Positions 1-11,846 of a stretch of DNA of 64,000 nucleotides are shown in pieces; position 1 is the stretch's first letter, and the number at the start of each line of letters is the position of its first letter. Source of the stretch: Cryptomeria japonica (lineage: Eukaryota; Streptophyta; Pinopsida; Cupressales; Cupressaceae); the NCBI RefSeq assembly GCF_030272615.1, contig NC_081413.1, forward strand, positions 721,324,367 to 721,388,366, written 5' to 3'. Under the pieces are notes generated by a model that worked only from the letters and a program-made list of their open reading frames with translations, was not told the origin of the DNA and ran no database searches. The position numbers were made by a program, and so were the translations under genes.

Positions 1-540
1 ATGCAACACCAAGCAAAAAGAGGGAGAGTCTTTTGCATCATTTTTACAAAGATGGAGGAATCTAGCTAGCAAATGCTCTTGTGAAATTCCACAAAAACAA
101 ATGGTAGAGATGTTCACACAAAACGTTAACAAAGACATTGGTTATGATCTAAGAAAAGCTTGTTTGTCCACCTTCAAGGATGTCATTGAAAAAGGCTTAG
201 CAATAGAGAAGGTCCTAATTGAACAAGGAGTCATTAAGATATTCAAGGAAAACAAAGATGACTTTAAAGGAAAAGACAAGCCAAGATTTTGGAATAAAAA
301 CAAGAACACAGTCAATGATGGTGTTGTTGATGCTAATACAGTGCGACCCAAATTCATCTTTTCGGGATCAAGTTCTACAAACAATCAAGTGAATACTCAA
401 ACAACTTCTAGATCACGAAGGAAGTACACTCCATTGGGAGAACCACTTGAGTCAGTCTTCAAAAAGCTAGTGGAAAACAAGGTAATCACAGTTCCAGATT
501 TTCCTCCATATGAAAGGTTAAACCAAATTGGTGGAATGAT
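1..540 (+). pseudogene. Gag C-terminal half, Tat element (partial)
   Basis: Gag of the Tat element, the nucleocapsid precursor of the virus-like particle. The open frame runs in from the window edge (phase of base 2); the first clear residues are KEGESFASFLQRWRNLA, typical of the Retrotrans_gag domain, followed by EIPQKQMVEMFTQNV. The ATG at 101 is therefore internal, not a start. A basic segment (KGKDKPRFWNKNKN) follows. Near 535-545 the frame must shift by one base to continue into the next feature, where a degenerate zinc knuckle (C-x2-H-x4-H, with Tyr at the last Cys position) appears. Seen: motif and frame change. Inferred: the intact parent had one continuous gag-pol frame here. Confidence 0.8.
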
Positions 541-3411
541 GATGAGTATTGTGAATTTCATAAGAGCAAGGGTCATAAGACAGGAAATTATCATCGACTG
601 AAGAACATCGTGCAAGATCTCATTGATAGAGGTGACATTGAGATTGAGGGACACTCATCCAATCAAGAACATGAGATGTTTAAGGAACCATTCCCAACGC
701 ATGATAAGGGAAAAGCTAAAGTCACAGATGATCGAGCCAACTATACTAGAGCACCTTACAACTATGATTCAACTATCAATCACATTTTGATGGACAATCA
801 TGTCTCTACTATTATCATCAAGGACAAAACTCCTGAGAATCCTACTCAGAGACCCAAGATTGTCCTAAAAGGTGTTGGATCTTCTTCCGAACCTACTTCT
901 GAATGTCATGTTACAACCCGTCGAGGTAAAATTACTTTGCCAGGTGCTTCAACTAAAAATATCGCTTCTTCATCAACTAGACCTGAGTATGACCTTGTAG
1001 AACAGTTAGGGAAGACACCTGTGCTCATCTCCATCCTTGAGCTCTTACGCATATCCCCCGCTCATAAAGCTATTCTTGACAAAATATTGAGAGACACTGT
1101 CATTCCTACTGATCTAAACATGGACCAGTTTCAAGCCATGGTGGGATACCTTTCCATTCCACATTCCCTTACATTCATAGAAGCCGATGACGCCTCCGTA
1201 AGCCAGCCACATAATGCGCCTTTACACATTGAAGCCTTCATACACAAACATAGAATCAAGCGAGTCCTGATAGATGGAGGAGCTGGTCTAAACATTTGTA
1301 CATTGAGCACAATTAAACAATTGGGATATTCTGATAAAGCTGTAAATTCAACAAATCAAATCACCATCAAGGCATATGATGATGAAGAACACTCATCCAA
1401 GGGCATGATCACCTTACCTCTAAGAATTGGGCCAGTTACAAAGGATGTGATTTGTCAAGTCCTGGATCTAGATCTCACTTATAATATATTGCTAGGACGT
1501 CCTTGGATCCATGAAATGAGGGTAGTCCCATCGACATATCACCAATGCATTAAGTTTCCTCACAATGGAGTCGAGGTAACAGTTAACGATGATCCTAATC
1601 CGTTCATATATTGCAATAACCTAAGATCACACACTGAGACCATCATTCCTAGTAATCATGAAGTTGTTCCTTCTTCGGCATACATTGATCCTGAGTCATT
1701 GAAACCTTCGACATCAAAACAAGGTGAGCTTAAGGGTAAATTTCAGGACAAAGGTATGGGAGAATACACTTTAAATCAGACCATGTACTTACGACAAGTC
1801 ATGAGCTCTCCAAAAGAATATGGAAGACCACATCCTAACAAGCAAATAACCATCATAGTATTCAAATGGGACCCTACTACCTTTCAAAGATGGGGCGAAC
1901 TGGAAGAGGAAGGTTTATACAAAATGCTATACAAAGACATTGAAGATGACACACAAGATCACATCAATATACCCTGTGAGAAATATGGCAAAGGCTTCAA
2001 GATTCTACAAAAATTCGGGTATGATGGAAAAAGCCCTCTTGGGTTACGAAAGGAAGGCATCATGGAACCTTTACAACCTGAATTGACTATAAAAAGGGAA
2101 TGCTCGAAGGGACTTGGTTTTCTGACTTCTAAGATCCACACTAAAAGGACAGAAGAAGCATTACAAATCAAAGCTGCCAAAATTCAACAAGAGGATCGCT
2201 ATTCCACAAACTCCAATGAATGGGAATGGGGTTCAGACAAATCTTCCAGTGATTACGTGCTCACCGAGACATTCAAAGAGCCAAATGAACCCACAGAAGA
2301 AGAGGAATTTTATAAAAAGTTTAGAGTTGGTCAAGAAACAACCCATGAGGATGCCACACAGTCTTTGTCTCAAGGTTCTAGGTTGAAATCACAAAGGATG
2401 AGAACACCTATCCCAGAATGCGCTACTAGTGATGACAATTTGGATTCGCTCACAATCAAAACTGATGAGGAGAGTGTCATCGATGACCTCAATGATTACC
2501 TTGACATACCTGAATATAACCACATCCTCACTCTTAGTCTCGCTAACTTCGAAGACATTAAAGGCCTTCCCCTTATTCACCACCAACTCATTGACTGGGA
2601 TCATGAAGGACCAGCACAGATTGACACCTTCCAAAATGATGAAGCTGTTATTGACTATCTTGGCATACGAGATTACCTTCCCCCTGAGGACCACAAAGCA
2701 AGATACACTATAGAACTCAACAACATGGCATATTTTGGTGAGGGTGTCGGACCTTCCAGTTGCAAAAATGTGAAAATAAGAACAAATCAAGGGTCTTATG
2801 GCAAAAACCACACTGTGGCGCTGTTTGACCCCAAAAAAGTAAAAAGAAAGGATGTATCTGAGGGTGAAAACCTCTCTGAGGCACCCAAAGATGGAAGGAT
2901 CGACATTCTCCTAGCATCATATGAGGAAAAGTCATCCATGTTGGTAGAGGAGACTATCAAGACAAACATTGGTACAGAAGAGGTTCCACACAACATATTC
3001 TTGGCTCAATCTTTGACAGAGTCCGAAAGGTCAAAATTCATAAGTTTCTTCAAAGAACGACAAATCAACTTTGCATGGTCATACGCTGATATGCCTAGAC
3101 TAGATCCAGATTTGGTAATGCATCATTTAACAATCAAACCGGGGGCAAAGCCAGTGAAACAAAAATTAAGAAAAATGCATCCACAAGTGGCATTACTAGC
3201 CAAAGCAGAGTTGGAAAAATTATTGGATGTCGAATTCATACGCCCAATTGATTATCCTGAATGGATCTCCAATTTAGTACCTGTCAGTAAACCGGATCAC
3301 AGCATCAGAATATGTACAGATTTCAGAGACATCAACAAAGCTTGTCCAAAGGATGACTTCCCATTACCAAATATTGACTTGATTGTTGATGTCATGAAAT
3401 GTTATCATTAA
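541..3411 (+). pseudogene. Gag knuckle, aspartic protease, G-patch and RT N-terminus (Tat pol)
   Basis: Long open frame ending at a TAA at 3409-3411. In order it shows: a zinc-knuckle-like CEFHKSKGH near 550; the retropepsin-like protease active site LIDGGAGLNI near 1270-1300 with the later ILLGRPWI strand near 1485; a G-patch-like segment near 1975-2130 (glycine-spaced YGKGFKILQKFGY and a later GLGF); an acidic linker; and the start of reverse transcriptase from about 3090 (VPVSKPDHSIRICTDFRDIN). The frame is lost just after NIDLIVDVM, where the family normally continues through the first RT catalytic region. A G-patch in a retroelement polyprotein is unusual but known in some plant Tat elements and betaretroviruses. 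Confidence 0.85.
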
Positions 3412-5041
3412 TGGATGGATTCTCTGGTTATAATCAAATCGGGATCACACCCGATGATCAACACAAAACATCATTCACTTGTCCATGGGGAACTTTCTAT
3501 TGGAATGTCATGCCCTTTGGGCATATCAAAGAGCCATGACTACTATCTTTCATGATCTCATGCATGTAACGGTGGAAGATTATGTTGACGATCTCTTGGG
3601 TAAATCAGTAGATAGAGATACACATTTGGACATACTTTCAGTCATCTTTGATCGATTGGAAAAATACAAAGTAAGATTAAACCCCAAGAAATGTGTCTTT
3701 GGAGTAACCTCCGGGAAGCTCCTAGGATTCATTGTGTCCAAAAGAGGAATTGAAGCCGATCTAGCAAAAGTCAAGGCCATCTTGGAAATGCCACCACCCA
3801 AAAATATCAATCAACTTTGATCCTTACAAGGTAGACTCTAGTCCATACGAAGATTCATAGCGCAACTTGCCGATAAGTGTAATCCTTTTCAGCACTTGCT
3901 ACATAAAAACATCAAATTTAATTGGGATGATAACTGTCAACAGGCTTTCCAGACGCTCAAAGATTATCTCTTGAATCTGCCCATTCTGATGCCACCAGTT
4001 CCAGATCAGCCTTTGCTACTATATATATTAGCTACTCCAATAGCACTGGGGGCACTCTTAGCACAACAAATTGCTGAGGGTAAGGAAAAGGCAGTATACT
4101 ATATCAGTCGCACATTGGTGGGATATGAGCTAAACTACACACCAATCGAGTGTGCGTGTCTCACCGTGGTCTTTGCTTCACAGAAATTATGGCATTATAT
4201 GCTCACTCATAAGACTAAGCTGATTGCAAGGATAGATCCATTGAAATACCTTCTCAATAAAGCAACACTTACTAGCCAACTAGCCAAGTGGATAATGATC
4301 CTGAGTGAATTTGGCATTGAGTATGTGGACAGAAAAGCAATAAAAGGACAAGCCATCGCAGATCAATTAGCAGATGCCCCCATGATTGATGATGTTCCTC
4401 TAAATTCAGAATTTCCAGATGAATCCATTTTAACAATATCACATGCAAAGCTATGGCAATTGTACTTTGACGGCTCATACACACAGCATGGGGCAGGAGC
4501 TGGCATCCTCTTTATAACTCCTCAAGGGGATTCTATACCAAAATCATACCGCTTGTCATTTCCTTGCACTAACAATATAGCGAAATATGAGGCATTAACA
4601 ACTGGATTACGGATTGCAGTTCAGTGGAAGATCCAGGAACTTCATGTTTTTGGGGATTCTCAACTTGTCATCCATCAAGCACCTGATGATTACCAAACAA
4701 AAGATGAAAAATTAATGCCTTACAAACAAATGGTGGATGATCTGAAACAACACTTCACAAAGATAGATTTTGAGCAGATACCAAGAGAGCAGAATCATGT
4801 CGCAGATGCCATGGCTACAATTGCTTCACTAATCGATCTACCTACAAATGAGACCTGCTATGAGTTCTTGGTGGATAACTTTTTGGTTCCGTCATATGAG
4901 ATCACTCCTACTGAGATGATATGTGTTGTCGGTCGCGAGTCCCAGTTATATGGTTCCATCTTCACATACCTTCATGACAATACCCTACCTCCTAATCTAT
5001 CAAATAACCAACGTCGCACCTTCATTCGCCAATCCTCTTGA
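3410..5041 (+). pseudogene. Reverse transcriptase, RNase H and archaeal-type RNase H (Tat pol, broken)
   Basis: Continuation of pol. 3410-3540 encodes MDGFSGYNQI and PWGTFYWNVMPFG in one frame; after a small deletion the frame of 3479 takes over with the catalytic YVDD box at 3581-3592. Stops at about 3818 (TGA) and 3838 (TAG) interrupt the thumb. From 3896 the Ty3 RNase H runs to about 4370, then a second RNase H starts with FDGSYTQHGAGAG near 4460, the extra aRH domain typical of Tat elements. The frame ends at TGA 5039-5041. All four pol stops fit single C-to-T changes of CGA or CAG, as expected from deamination of methylated cytosine. No functional enzyme can be made. Confidence 0.85.
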
Positions 5042-6202
5042 TATGTCATTTTAGCTGATATCCTATACCGGCAAGGTCTAGATGGCACTCTTCTTAGATG
5101 TTTAGAAAGCGACGAAGGTCAGATTGCGTTACGTGAAGTGCATGAAGGGATATGTGGTCCACATACTAGTGGTCCTACCTTGGCCAAGAAACTCATTAGG
5201 ACTGGATATTACTGGCCCAATATGGAAAAAGACTCATATCAGTTTGTCAAGAAATGTAAGCAATGTCAAATTCATGGAGACCTCATACATGCACCAGCAC
5301 AAGAACTACAACCACTTGCGTCTCCTTGGCCCTTTTGTCAGTGGGGACTTGATCTCATAGGCAAGATTCACCCTCCTTCTTCTAATGGTCATAAATTCAT
5401 TATCACTACCACAGAGTATTTCACAAAATGGATTGAAGTTGTGCCTCTCACACAAGTCACTGGAAAACAGATTGCTACATTCATCCTTAACTATATCATA
5501 TGCCGATACGGTATTCCTGTTTCCATTATTACTGATAATGGGTGTCCCTTCAAAAATCAGGATGTTCGTGAACTCTATGACCGCTTCCATATTTCCCATC
5601 ATTTCTCCACACCATATTACCCCCAAGGTAATAGCCAAGCTGAGCCATCTAATAAAACAATCCTTAAAATCCTCAAGAAGACAGTCGATGACGCTAGCCG
5701 TAATTGGCATATCCAACTTAATCCTGCACTTTGGGCCTATGGCACAAGTGTTCACACACCTACAGGAGCTACACCCTATTCACTTGTCTATGGCACTGAA
5801 GCCATCTTACCTATTGAGGTCGAGTTACCCTCTTTACGGGTCTCTTTGCAAAACATCATCAGTGATGAAGATTATAGAGTCTCTCGCTTACAAGAACTTG
5901 AACTACTGGATGAACGGAGACAAGCTGCTTTTAATCACCTCAAGGCTTACCAACAATGAATGAGTCGCAGCTACAATCACAAGGTCAAGCCTCGCACATT
6001 TGAGGTAGGTGATTTAGTCCTCAAAGAAAACCCCAAGAATCAGCAAGACAGAGAGAAGAAGGGCAAGTTCGAACCAAATTGGCTTGGTCCCTACATCATC
6101 ACAACGGCATATAGATCTGGGGCATATCAGCTCTCAACTACAGAAGGTGAACCTTTGGAGGATCCTATCAACAGCATGCACCTTCGCAGGTTCTACACAT
6201 AG
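5042..6202 (+). pseudogene. Integrase of the Tat element (two stops)
   Basis: Same frame as the RNase H section. It shows the HHCC zinc domain (HEGICGPHTSG near 5138, then CKQCQIHG), and the DDE catalytic core: GLDLIGKI near 5350, IITDNGCPF near 5530, and the glutamate in GNSQAEPSNKT near 5640. After a TGA at 5957-5959 the C-terminal module follows (FEVGDLVLKENP ... WLGPYIIT) and ends at TAG 6200-6202. A second copy of this C-terminal module in another element (44309-44605, minus) has Arg where this copy has the TGA, supporting a CGA-to-TGA nonsense change. There is no chromodomain, in line with a non-chromovirus lineage. Confidence 0.88.
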
Positions 6203-6460
6203 CTCTTCAGAGTATCCTAATTCAAAAATACAAAAAAATCAAAAAAAATTCAAAAATACAAAAAAAATTATAAAACAAAAAAAATCGTTACTTGGTGAAA
6301 ACCTGGCAAACAGGCGCCTTGTGACACAAAAAAAATCAAAAAATCAAAAAAGGTAAAGAGAAATAATTTCGTCCAATGGTGAAAACCACTTCGGTGGCGC
6401 CCTGGGCAAGTACCATGGTGAAAACTGGGTCACCAGCGCCATGCGTAGAGACATTGCTTC
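6203..6460 (+). repeat. A-rich leader and GGTGAAAAC repeat block of Tat 3' region
   Basis: Directly after the integrase stop lies an A-rich stretch (6220-6290), then four spaced copies of a motif around GGTGAAAAC with gcgcc/ggcgcc nearby (6295-6440). Related blocks occur at about 32690-32765 (+) and, reversed, at 44030-44220. It is a conserved non-coding signature of this Tat family; its role is unknown. Confidence 0.75.
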
Positions 6461-7884
6461 TCCCTCCTTTAGGATTCACTTTCATCCTTTCACTTTGCAC
6501 ACACTCACGACCTATTCATTCATAATAAACTTACTTATTCCCATCATGGCTTGTTATTGATCTACCCAAGATTGGTTAGCCATTCATAATAAACCTCCCT
6601 TTTCACCTCCCTTTTCACCTCCCTTTCCATCCATAATAAATTAGATCCTATCTATGGCTAAGGAAAATCCTACGTCTAGTGGTAGGTGTGGAACTGAGAA
6701 CATCACATGTTTCAAGGAGTACAGTTTCTTCCAGCTTCCTTCAGTCTATCCGCGCACAATCCGTAATAAAGCAACATTTGCATCACAGGTCCACAATAAG
6801 GTCTTGTCTTCTTCGCAATAAAATATCAGTTTCATGGATTCAGTCAGTTTCAGATGAGACAACAGCAACAATGGGCTTCAACAAATCAAATCTTTCAATA
6901 GACTCAGACAACATATGGTTTCGTGCTATCTATCCTTTTTGTGAAAGTAAACATTGTGACCACAATAAAATAAGACTTATACAAGTAACAAGAGACACTA
7001 AACTTGAGGACTACAATGGATGTTGGTGTTGAGTCTTGGTTTTCTTTTGATTTCATCTTTTGGTGACATGTCTTTTAGCTTTTCCAGGATGTCTTTGACT
7101 AGAGATTCTATCTCCAGGATGTCTTTGATTAGAAAGGTGAGGATGGGATATCGTCACCTATTTGTATTTGTTGTCTGTGGATTGTCTTTTAGTAATGCTA
7201 TGACTTGTCCAAGGATATGAGGACACTGTGAGTCTAGTATGAACTGGGGCATTCCTTGTTTGTGACTGTCTTATCTCCATGCAAATAGGTACAATGACTT
7301 TTTGGGTCGAACATATGCCTCGATTGTCATAACCTACTTGCCATAATAAATCTCAATGATGATAACGCACAAGAAGCTCTTTCACGTTCATATCTTCTAT
7401 CTTTCATCCCCCTTTCTTGATTGACTTCCATCATCCTTCTCAAGTCCGTGTAGCCTGCTATCACATGACTGAGTATAATGACACACCAAAAACATTTGCA
7501 TTTCATGTAGTTGCACCTGCATTACCACATATAAGCATTTCATACATACATATAGATATCACAACTGCATCACATCCTACACACAATACCTGTTAGCACA
7601 ATTTACATTTGCATTATCATATTCATCTGCTTTACATACATTCACGTTTGCATCATGCATACACATATACAACATAAAAGAACAAAAATATTGCATTTCA
7701 TTATATACATATTTGCATCCATATTATAAGCATCACACAAAACATACATCATAAGAACATCTCATCACATAGGTACACATGCATATAGCTACCACAAAGA
7801 TGAATCATTTCATATATATATAATCATAAGTGTCATGATAAAATGATGTCAAAATCATATGGCTACAAAAGCACCCGCAGGTGT
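6461..7884 (+). other. Tat 3' non-coding region, no gene seen
   Basis: No supportable coding region. A block at about 7033-7160 (around GGTGACATGTCTTTTAGC and CCAGGATGTCTTTGA) recurs at 33780-33900 (+) and reversed at 43385-43510, so it is shared by all three Tat elements in the window. The rest is AT-rich with many CAT/TACAT motifs (7480-7830). Confidence 0.6.
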
Positions 7885-9905
7885 CTACATCATCATACAA
7901 AAAATGGTACAAAACTGATACAAAGGGAGCCCTCTATGGCTATGATGAACTCCCTCCCTTGGAGCCACCTGGCCTCGGTGGAATCTGAGCCCCTGAAGGA
8001 CCTGCCCTAGGATCATCCTGCCTATCCCCTCTATCTGGTGGTGGTGGAGGGCCCATAACCCCACCACTCGATGCCTATCTCCTCTGACTCCCTCCCGTAG
8101 CTGTCGCTGTACGTGACGGTCTATGGAAGCTCCTCGCTCGCTGATCTGCTAGCACTACACCATAGTAGAGGTCCCTCCAGTAGGCTATCTCCTCTCCTGC
8201 CCGCAGGACATAAGCGTATCCTGCCCCTGCATCCTCAGCTGCCTGTCTCCCTACCCTCAGTGCTGTCTCAGCCTTTGTATAGCGTTGGATAGCCTGATTC
8301 CGCTCCCACTCAGTATCTCTGAGTCTCGTCCTGAGCTGATCCCTCTCCCTCTCCAGCTCCTGGATCTCATCTGCCTGGCCCTGGTAGATCTCCCTCAGAT
8401 CTAGTAGCTCATCTTCCACTGGGTCAGCCCCCTCTGCCTCTGGCTATGGCTCCCCCTCTGTGGGTGCCTGCCCCTATACCTGTACCTGTACTGGTTCCTG
8501 TATGGGTACCTATCTCCATCCCTGCACCTGTGCCTGTACCTGCCCCTGTGCCTGTACTGGCACCTATCCCTGTACCTGTCCCTGTCTCTGTACCTGCCTG
8601 GGACCCTGTGCTGCTGGCACCTATAAAGACAATCCACCGCGACCCCTCACCACCTGAGCCTGTCTGTCCTCTCCTCCCTCCCTCCGAGGTGCAACCCGCC
8701 TCTCTCCAACTACTCCCCTCCTCCTCCATCGCCCTCTGCCCCCATCACCTCCACCATCATCATCATCTCCCCCCCCATCTCCCTCCAATGCCTCTCCTGG
8801 ATCCGTCAACCGTGGGAACGGATACTCTGCCCAATAAGCTGTATACTCGGCATCCATGCCGGCATCATCGACCTCTGGCCACATGTCCCAGGGTAGGGGC
8901 ACCATCTCTGCTAGCTATGTGAGTGCCTGATCATACAACAGCAACGGCCCAAACTGTGCCTGATCTCTAACTGTGCTGAATCCGGCCAAACTGCCTACAC
9001 ACCCTGTCTACCAGCTGTCTCTCTAACACATAGGGCATCTGCCCAATTAGGTACCTTCTCCAGAAGGTGTAGGGCAGCTCCACTACGTCATCCTCCCACT
9101 CCTCACAGCCAAGCTATGGTCTCCATATGACCACATCAATATCATCCAACACTCGTCGCCAATGCTCTAACCTGCCAATCCGTGGCTGTGATGTGATCAT
9201 ATCATACAAATGTACAAAGCTGCGTCCATGACCTCTGCCCCTGAAGTGTATCGGTCGGGTAACCGGTAGATTCTCGTAGGCCCATACCTGCAGCAGTGTC
9301 ACTCCATAGCTCAATCCCACTGATCCATGATAAACAAACTGATGAAGCTCATAATACAAATGGACCAGCACACACGGTCCCTAGGCGTATCTGGTGTGCT
9401 GCGTCACCAGTGTCTCCAGTGCTCCTCCTTAGCCCATAGCCAAACCCTGTGTCACCCTATCCGGACACAGGAACCCACTGATAGCTGCTCCTATCACTGC
9501 CGGCAGTGCTAGTCCTGTGGCTGTCATGGTGTCCCATGCCACGTGTCTTGCCCTCATCTCCAGTCCAGGGTCCTGAAACACCCGTCTCAAGGCCTCTTTG
9601 TCACCGTCTCGATCGTGTGGGATCAGATCTCCATCGATCGATACCCGCAGTATCCTATAGACATCCGCAAGGGTGACTATCATCTCACCCATCGGTAAAT
9701 GAAACATGCACGTTTCAGAGTGCCATCTCTCAGCCAACGCAGTCAGCAAACCCATGTTTGCCCGAAACTTAGGCACATACAATACATGTCTCAAACCCAT
9801 CTCCTCGATGGTAGCTCGGTCCCCAAGTGTCAACTCAGGTCGCAGTCTCTGAGTCGACGGGAATCTCTCCCTTGACTCTAGCATTGGCAAATACGCTTGC
9901 AGTCA
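7885..9905 (-). pseudogene. Antisense plant mobile domain (PMD) gene in Tat 3' region
   Basis: Reading right to left, LQAYLPMLESRERF starts near 9905 and leads into a plant mobile domain: GLRHVLYVPKF, LLTALAERWHSETCMFHLP and GEMIVTLADVYRILRVSIDG (9890-9429). The same frame continues over stops into LLQVWAYENLPVTRP (9371-9114) and VELPYTFWRRYLIGQMPY (near 9050). After a frame change near 8930 comes a Gly/Asp-rich linker (8905-8621) and a coiled coil with ELERERDQLRTRLRDTE (8419-8075). PMD proteins are found in host MAIL/MAIN proteins and in mobile elements; their biochemical role is unsettled. Several stops mean this copy is dead. It lies wholly in the retrotransposon and opposite to its genes, matching reports of extra antisense ORFs in Tat elements. 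Confidence 0.78.
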
Positions 9906-9935
9906 AGCAAATCAATCGTGTCAGTCATAGTGGCA

Positions 9936-10235
9936 TTCACTGTTTATCACAAAATGCTACTTTTTTATCTAAATGCACATAGCTATTTATCCTAGTGACA
10001 CTCATTGTTCATCACAAAGTGTTGCTATCTATCCTAGTAGTACTCCCTGTTCATCACAAAGTACTACGTGTGTGACACTCACTGTTCATCACAAAGTGTT
10101 ATTCACATTTGCACTCCCTGTTCATCACAAAGTGCTACTCATACTTTGGGTACTCCCTGTTCATCACAAAGTACTCTATCTTGGTACTCCCTGTTCATCA
10201 CAAAGTGCCTTGATCTATCCTAGTCTTCCCTAGAG
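9936..10235 (+). repeat. Minisatellite with CTCCCTGTTCATCACAAAGT core
   Basis: Around nine degenerate tandem copies, 25-40 bp apart, of a core reading CTCCCTGTTCATCACAAAGT. It sits between the antisense PMD gene and the 3' LTR. Tandem repeats in the 3' region are common in Tat/Ogre elements. No coding role is evident. Confidence 0.8.
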
Positions 10236-10325
10236 GACCTGCTTGAGTGTATCCTCTCAGTAGCTTATCCAATCGACAGCGTATGTTCATCACAGAACTG
10301 TCGATTTGACCTAGAAGACAAAAAC

Positions 10326-10553
10326 TTGCATTTTTTTGACACAAACACGCTTACAGACTGCATAGATGCGTCTAGACAACACAGACATGCCTGTATGACA
10401 CAGACATGCCTATGCTATGCATATACGTGCCTGGGTGACACAGACACCCCTGCACGACACAAACACACCCGCATTCGATGCAGACGTGGTTCCAGACGCA
10501 GACGCACCTGGCACCTACACAGATGTGCCTGGCACCAATGCAGATGCACCTAG
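10326..10553 (+). repeat. Minisatellite with GACACAGACATGCCT core
   Basis: Degenerate tandem copies of a 15-21 bp unit (GACACAGACATGCCTG and relatives). Short reading frames here only reflect the repeat. 10554-11059 that follows is non-coding. Confidence 0.75.
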
Positions 10554-11059
10554 ATGAGTTTTGAAATTTTTGAACCCTACTTCTATGCGCATTTATTGCT
10601 CTACCTAGCATGCATTAATGACAAAATTAAATGCGTCAAAGTACGAGAAGGTTTGGTGGTACTTACAGGCTCTCTTGCCTCTGCTGGCCTCTGAAATCGA
10701 CGAACGCAATCGAATCTATGAACGAAGGCCATCGCTGCCGACTGCTGCTGCTCTTTTCTCGCTCTGCAATCTACTCTCGTGGATGTGTGGATGACAATGA
10801 GGATGTCTTTTTCCCGTGGTCTATCTTATAGCCTACCCTAGCCCTCGCCCTCATTTCTCGAGTCAGTCTTCTTTATCCCGTGACTTTGTCACTTTATCCG
10901 GTCAGTCCATTCTATCCCGTCTTTCTTATCAAGAGATTGTCTGCAATCTTCCCAGACATATTCATCCAATCTCTCGAGGGGGCATATCATTCCCATTCTG
11001 GGGCAACTCTGTATCAGTTCATCTTATCTTCTTTGAAACAACGCGACAAGCCGCATTGT

Positions 11060-11076
11060 CTCAAAGAGGGGCAAAA
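11060..11076 (+). promoter_or_regulatory. Polypurine tract of the Tat element
   Basis: Purine-rich run (AAAGAGGGGCAAAA) immediately before the LTR start TGTAGACACC. This is the expected plus-strand primer site for reverse transcription. The same arrangement occurs before the LTR at 40810 and, reversed, beside the LTR ending at 41876. Confidence 0.85.
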
Positions 11077-11846
11077 TGTAGACACCCAAAATTGTCATGT
11101 CTAATTAAATAAATATTTTTTTATTTTATTTATTTAATTACCTAAGCCTAATTCTTCTATTAATTAAATAAATCTTTATTTGTTTAATTAATTCATTTAT
11201 CCTCTTCTAGCCTTATTTCTCATTTAAATAAATACATTCATTTATTTAAATTATCCTTTTCCTAAATTAAATAAATATTTTATTTATTTAATTATCTCAT
11301 TTCTTCTATTAATTAAATAAATCTTTATTTATTTAATTAATTCATTAGCTTTTTCTACACATGACACATGTCATTCATCTCTTAATTCCTACACTACCTA
11401 CCTCTTTCATTATTTTATTATTTCTTCTACCTACCCTCTAATCTTAGCCGACCTCCTTTTTACACCTCTAAATCTTATCCCTCCATTTCATATTGTGTCT
11501 TCTATTTAAGGAGATGCTTTCTTCATTATCAAACCCTAACGATTTGATCAATTGACTACACTATGATCCTACTTGCAACCACATTCCGTTCTTTGTTGAG
11601 CTCTTGTGCACATAAAATCTGAGAGCAAATATATCAAGCAAGATCAATGGAGATAGGAAGAATGGAGATCAAAACCCTAGTGGACATGTGATGGTATAAT
11701 CTTTGTGATTTCATTTGATTTGCATTGTCTTAGGTAATCTTCATATGTTATGGTGGATCTTTGTTGTTGTTAGGCTAGGGTTTGGTGGTTGAATTCATTT
11801 AGCTTTTCAATCTTGTTATTATTGTTATCCATTTTCACCATACACA
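11077..11846 (+). repeat. 3' LTR of Tat element
   Basis: Starts TGTAGACACC and ends CCATACACA, about 770 bp. The right edge was set by comparison with the reversed solo LTR 25426-26206, whose homology stops at the same point. It is rich in AATTAAATAAAT repeats (11100-11345); a TATA-like TATTTAAG lies at 11513, followed by CAAACCCTAACG. Confidence 0.88.

Larger units (their letters stand above)
1..11846 (+). mobile_element. Tat-lineage Ty3/gypsy LTR retrotransposon, 5' end outside window
   Basis: Reads Gag, aspartic protease, G-patch, reverse transcriptase, RNase H, a second (archaeal-type) RNase H, integrase, a 4.9-kb 3' region, a polypurine tract and a 3' LTR in that order on the plus strand. 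The order protease-RT-RH-aRH-IN with two RNase H domains is the known hallmark of the plant Tat/Ogre group. The 5' LTR and the start of Gag lie upstream of the window. The coding region is dead: at least two frameshifts or deletions and four in-frame stops. The 3' region carries a gene on the opposite strand, as described for several Tat families. The element ends inside an Athila-like element of opposite orientation, into which it was probably inserted. Confidence 0.9.

Noticed and set aside
8446-8922. Plus-strand frame of PVPVPV/PAPVP repeats (158 aa)
   Set aside because: It is the complement of the low-complexity linker of the antisense PMD gene, whose frame carries recognisable domains.
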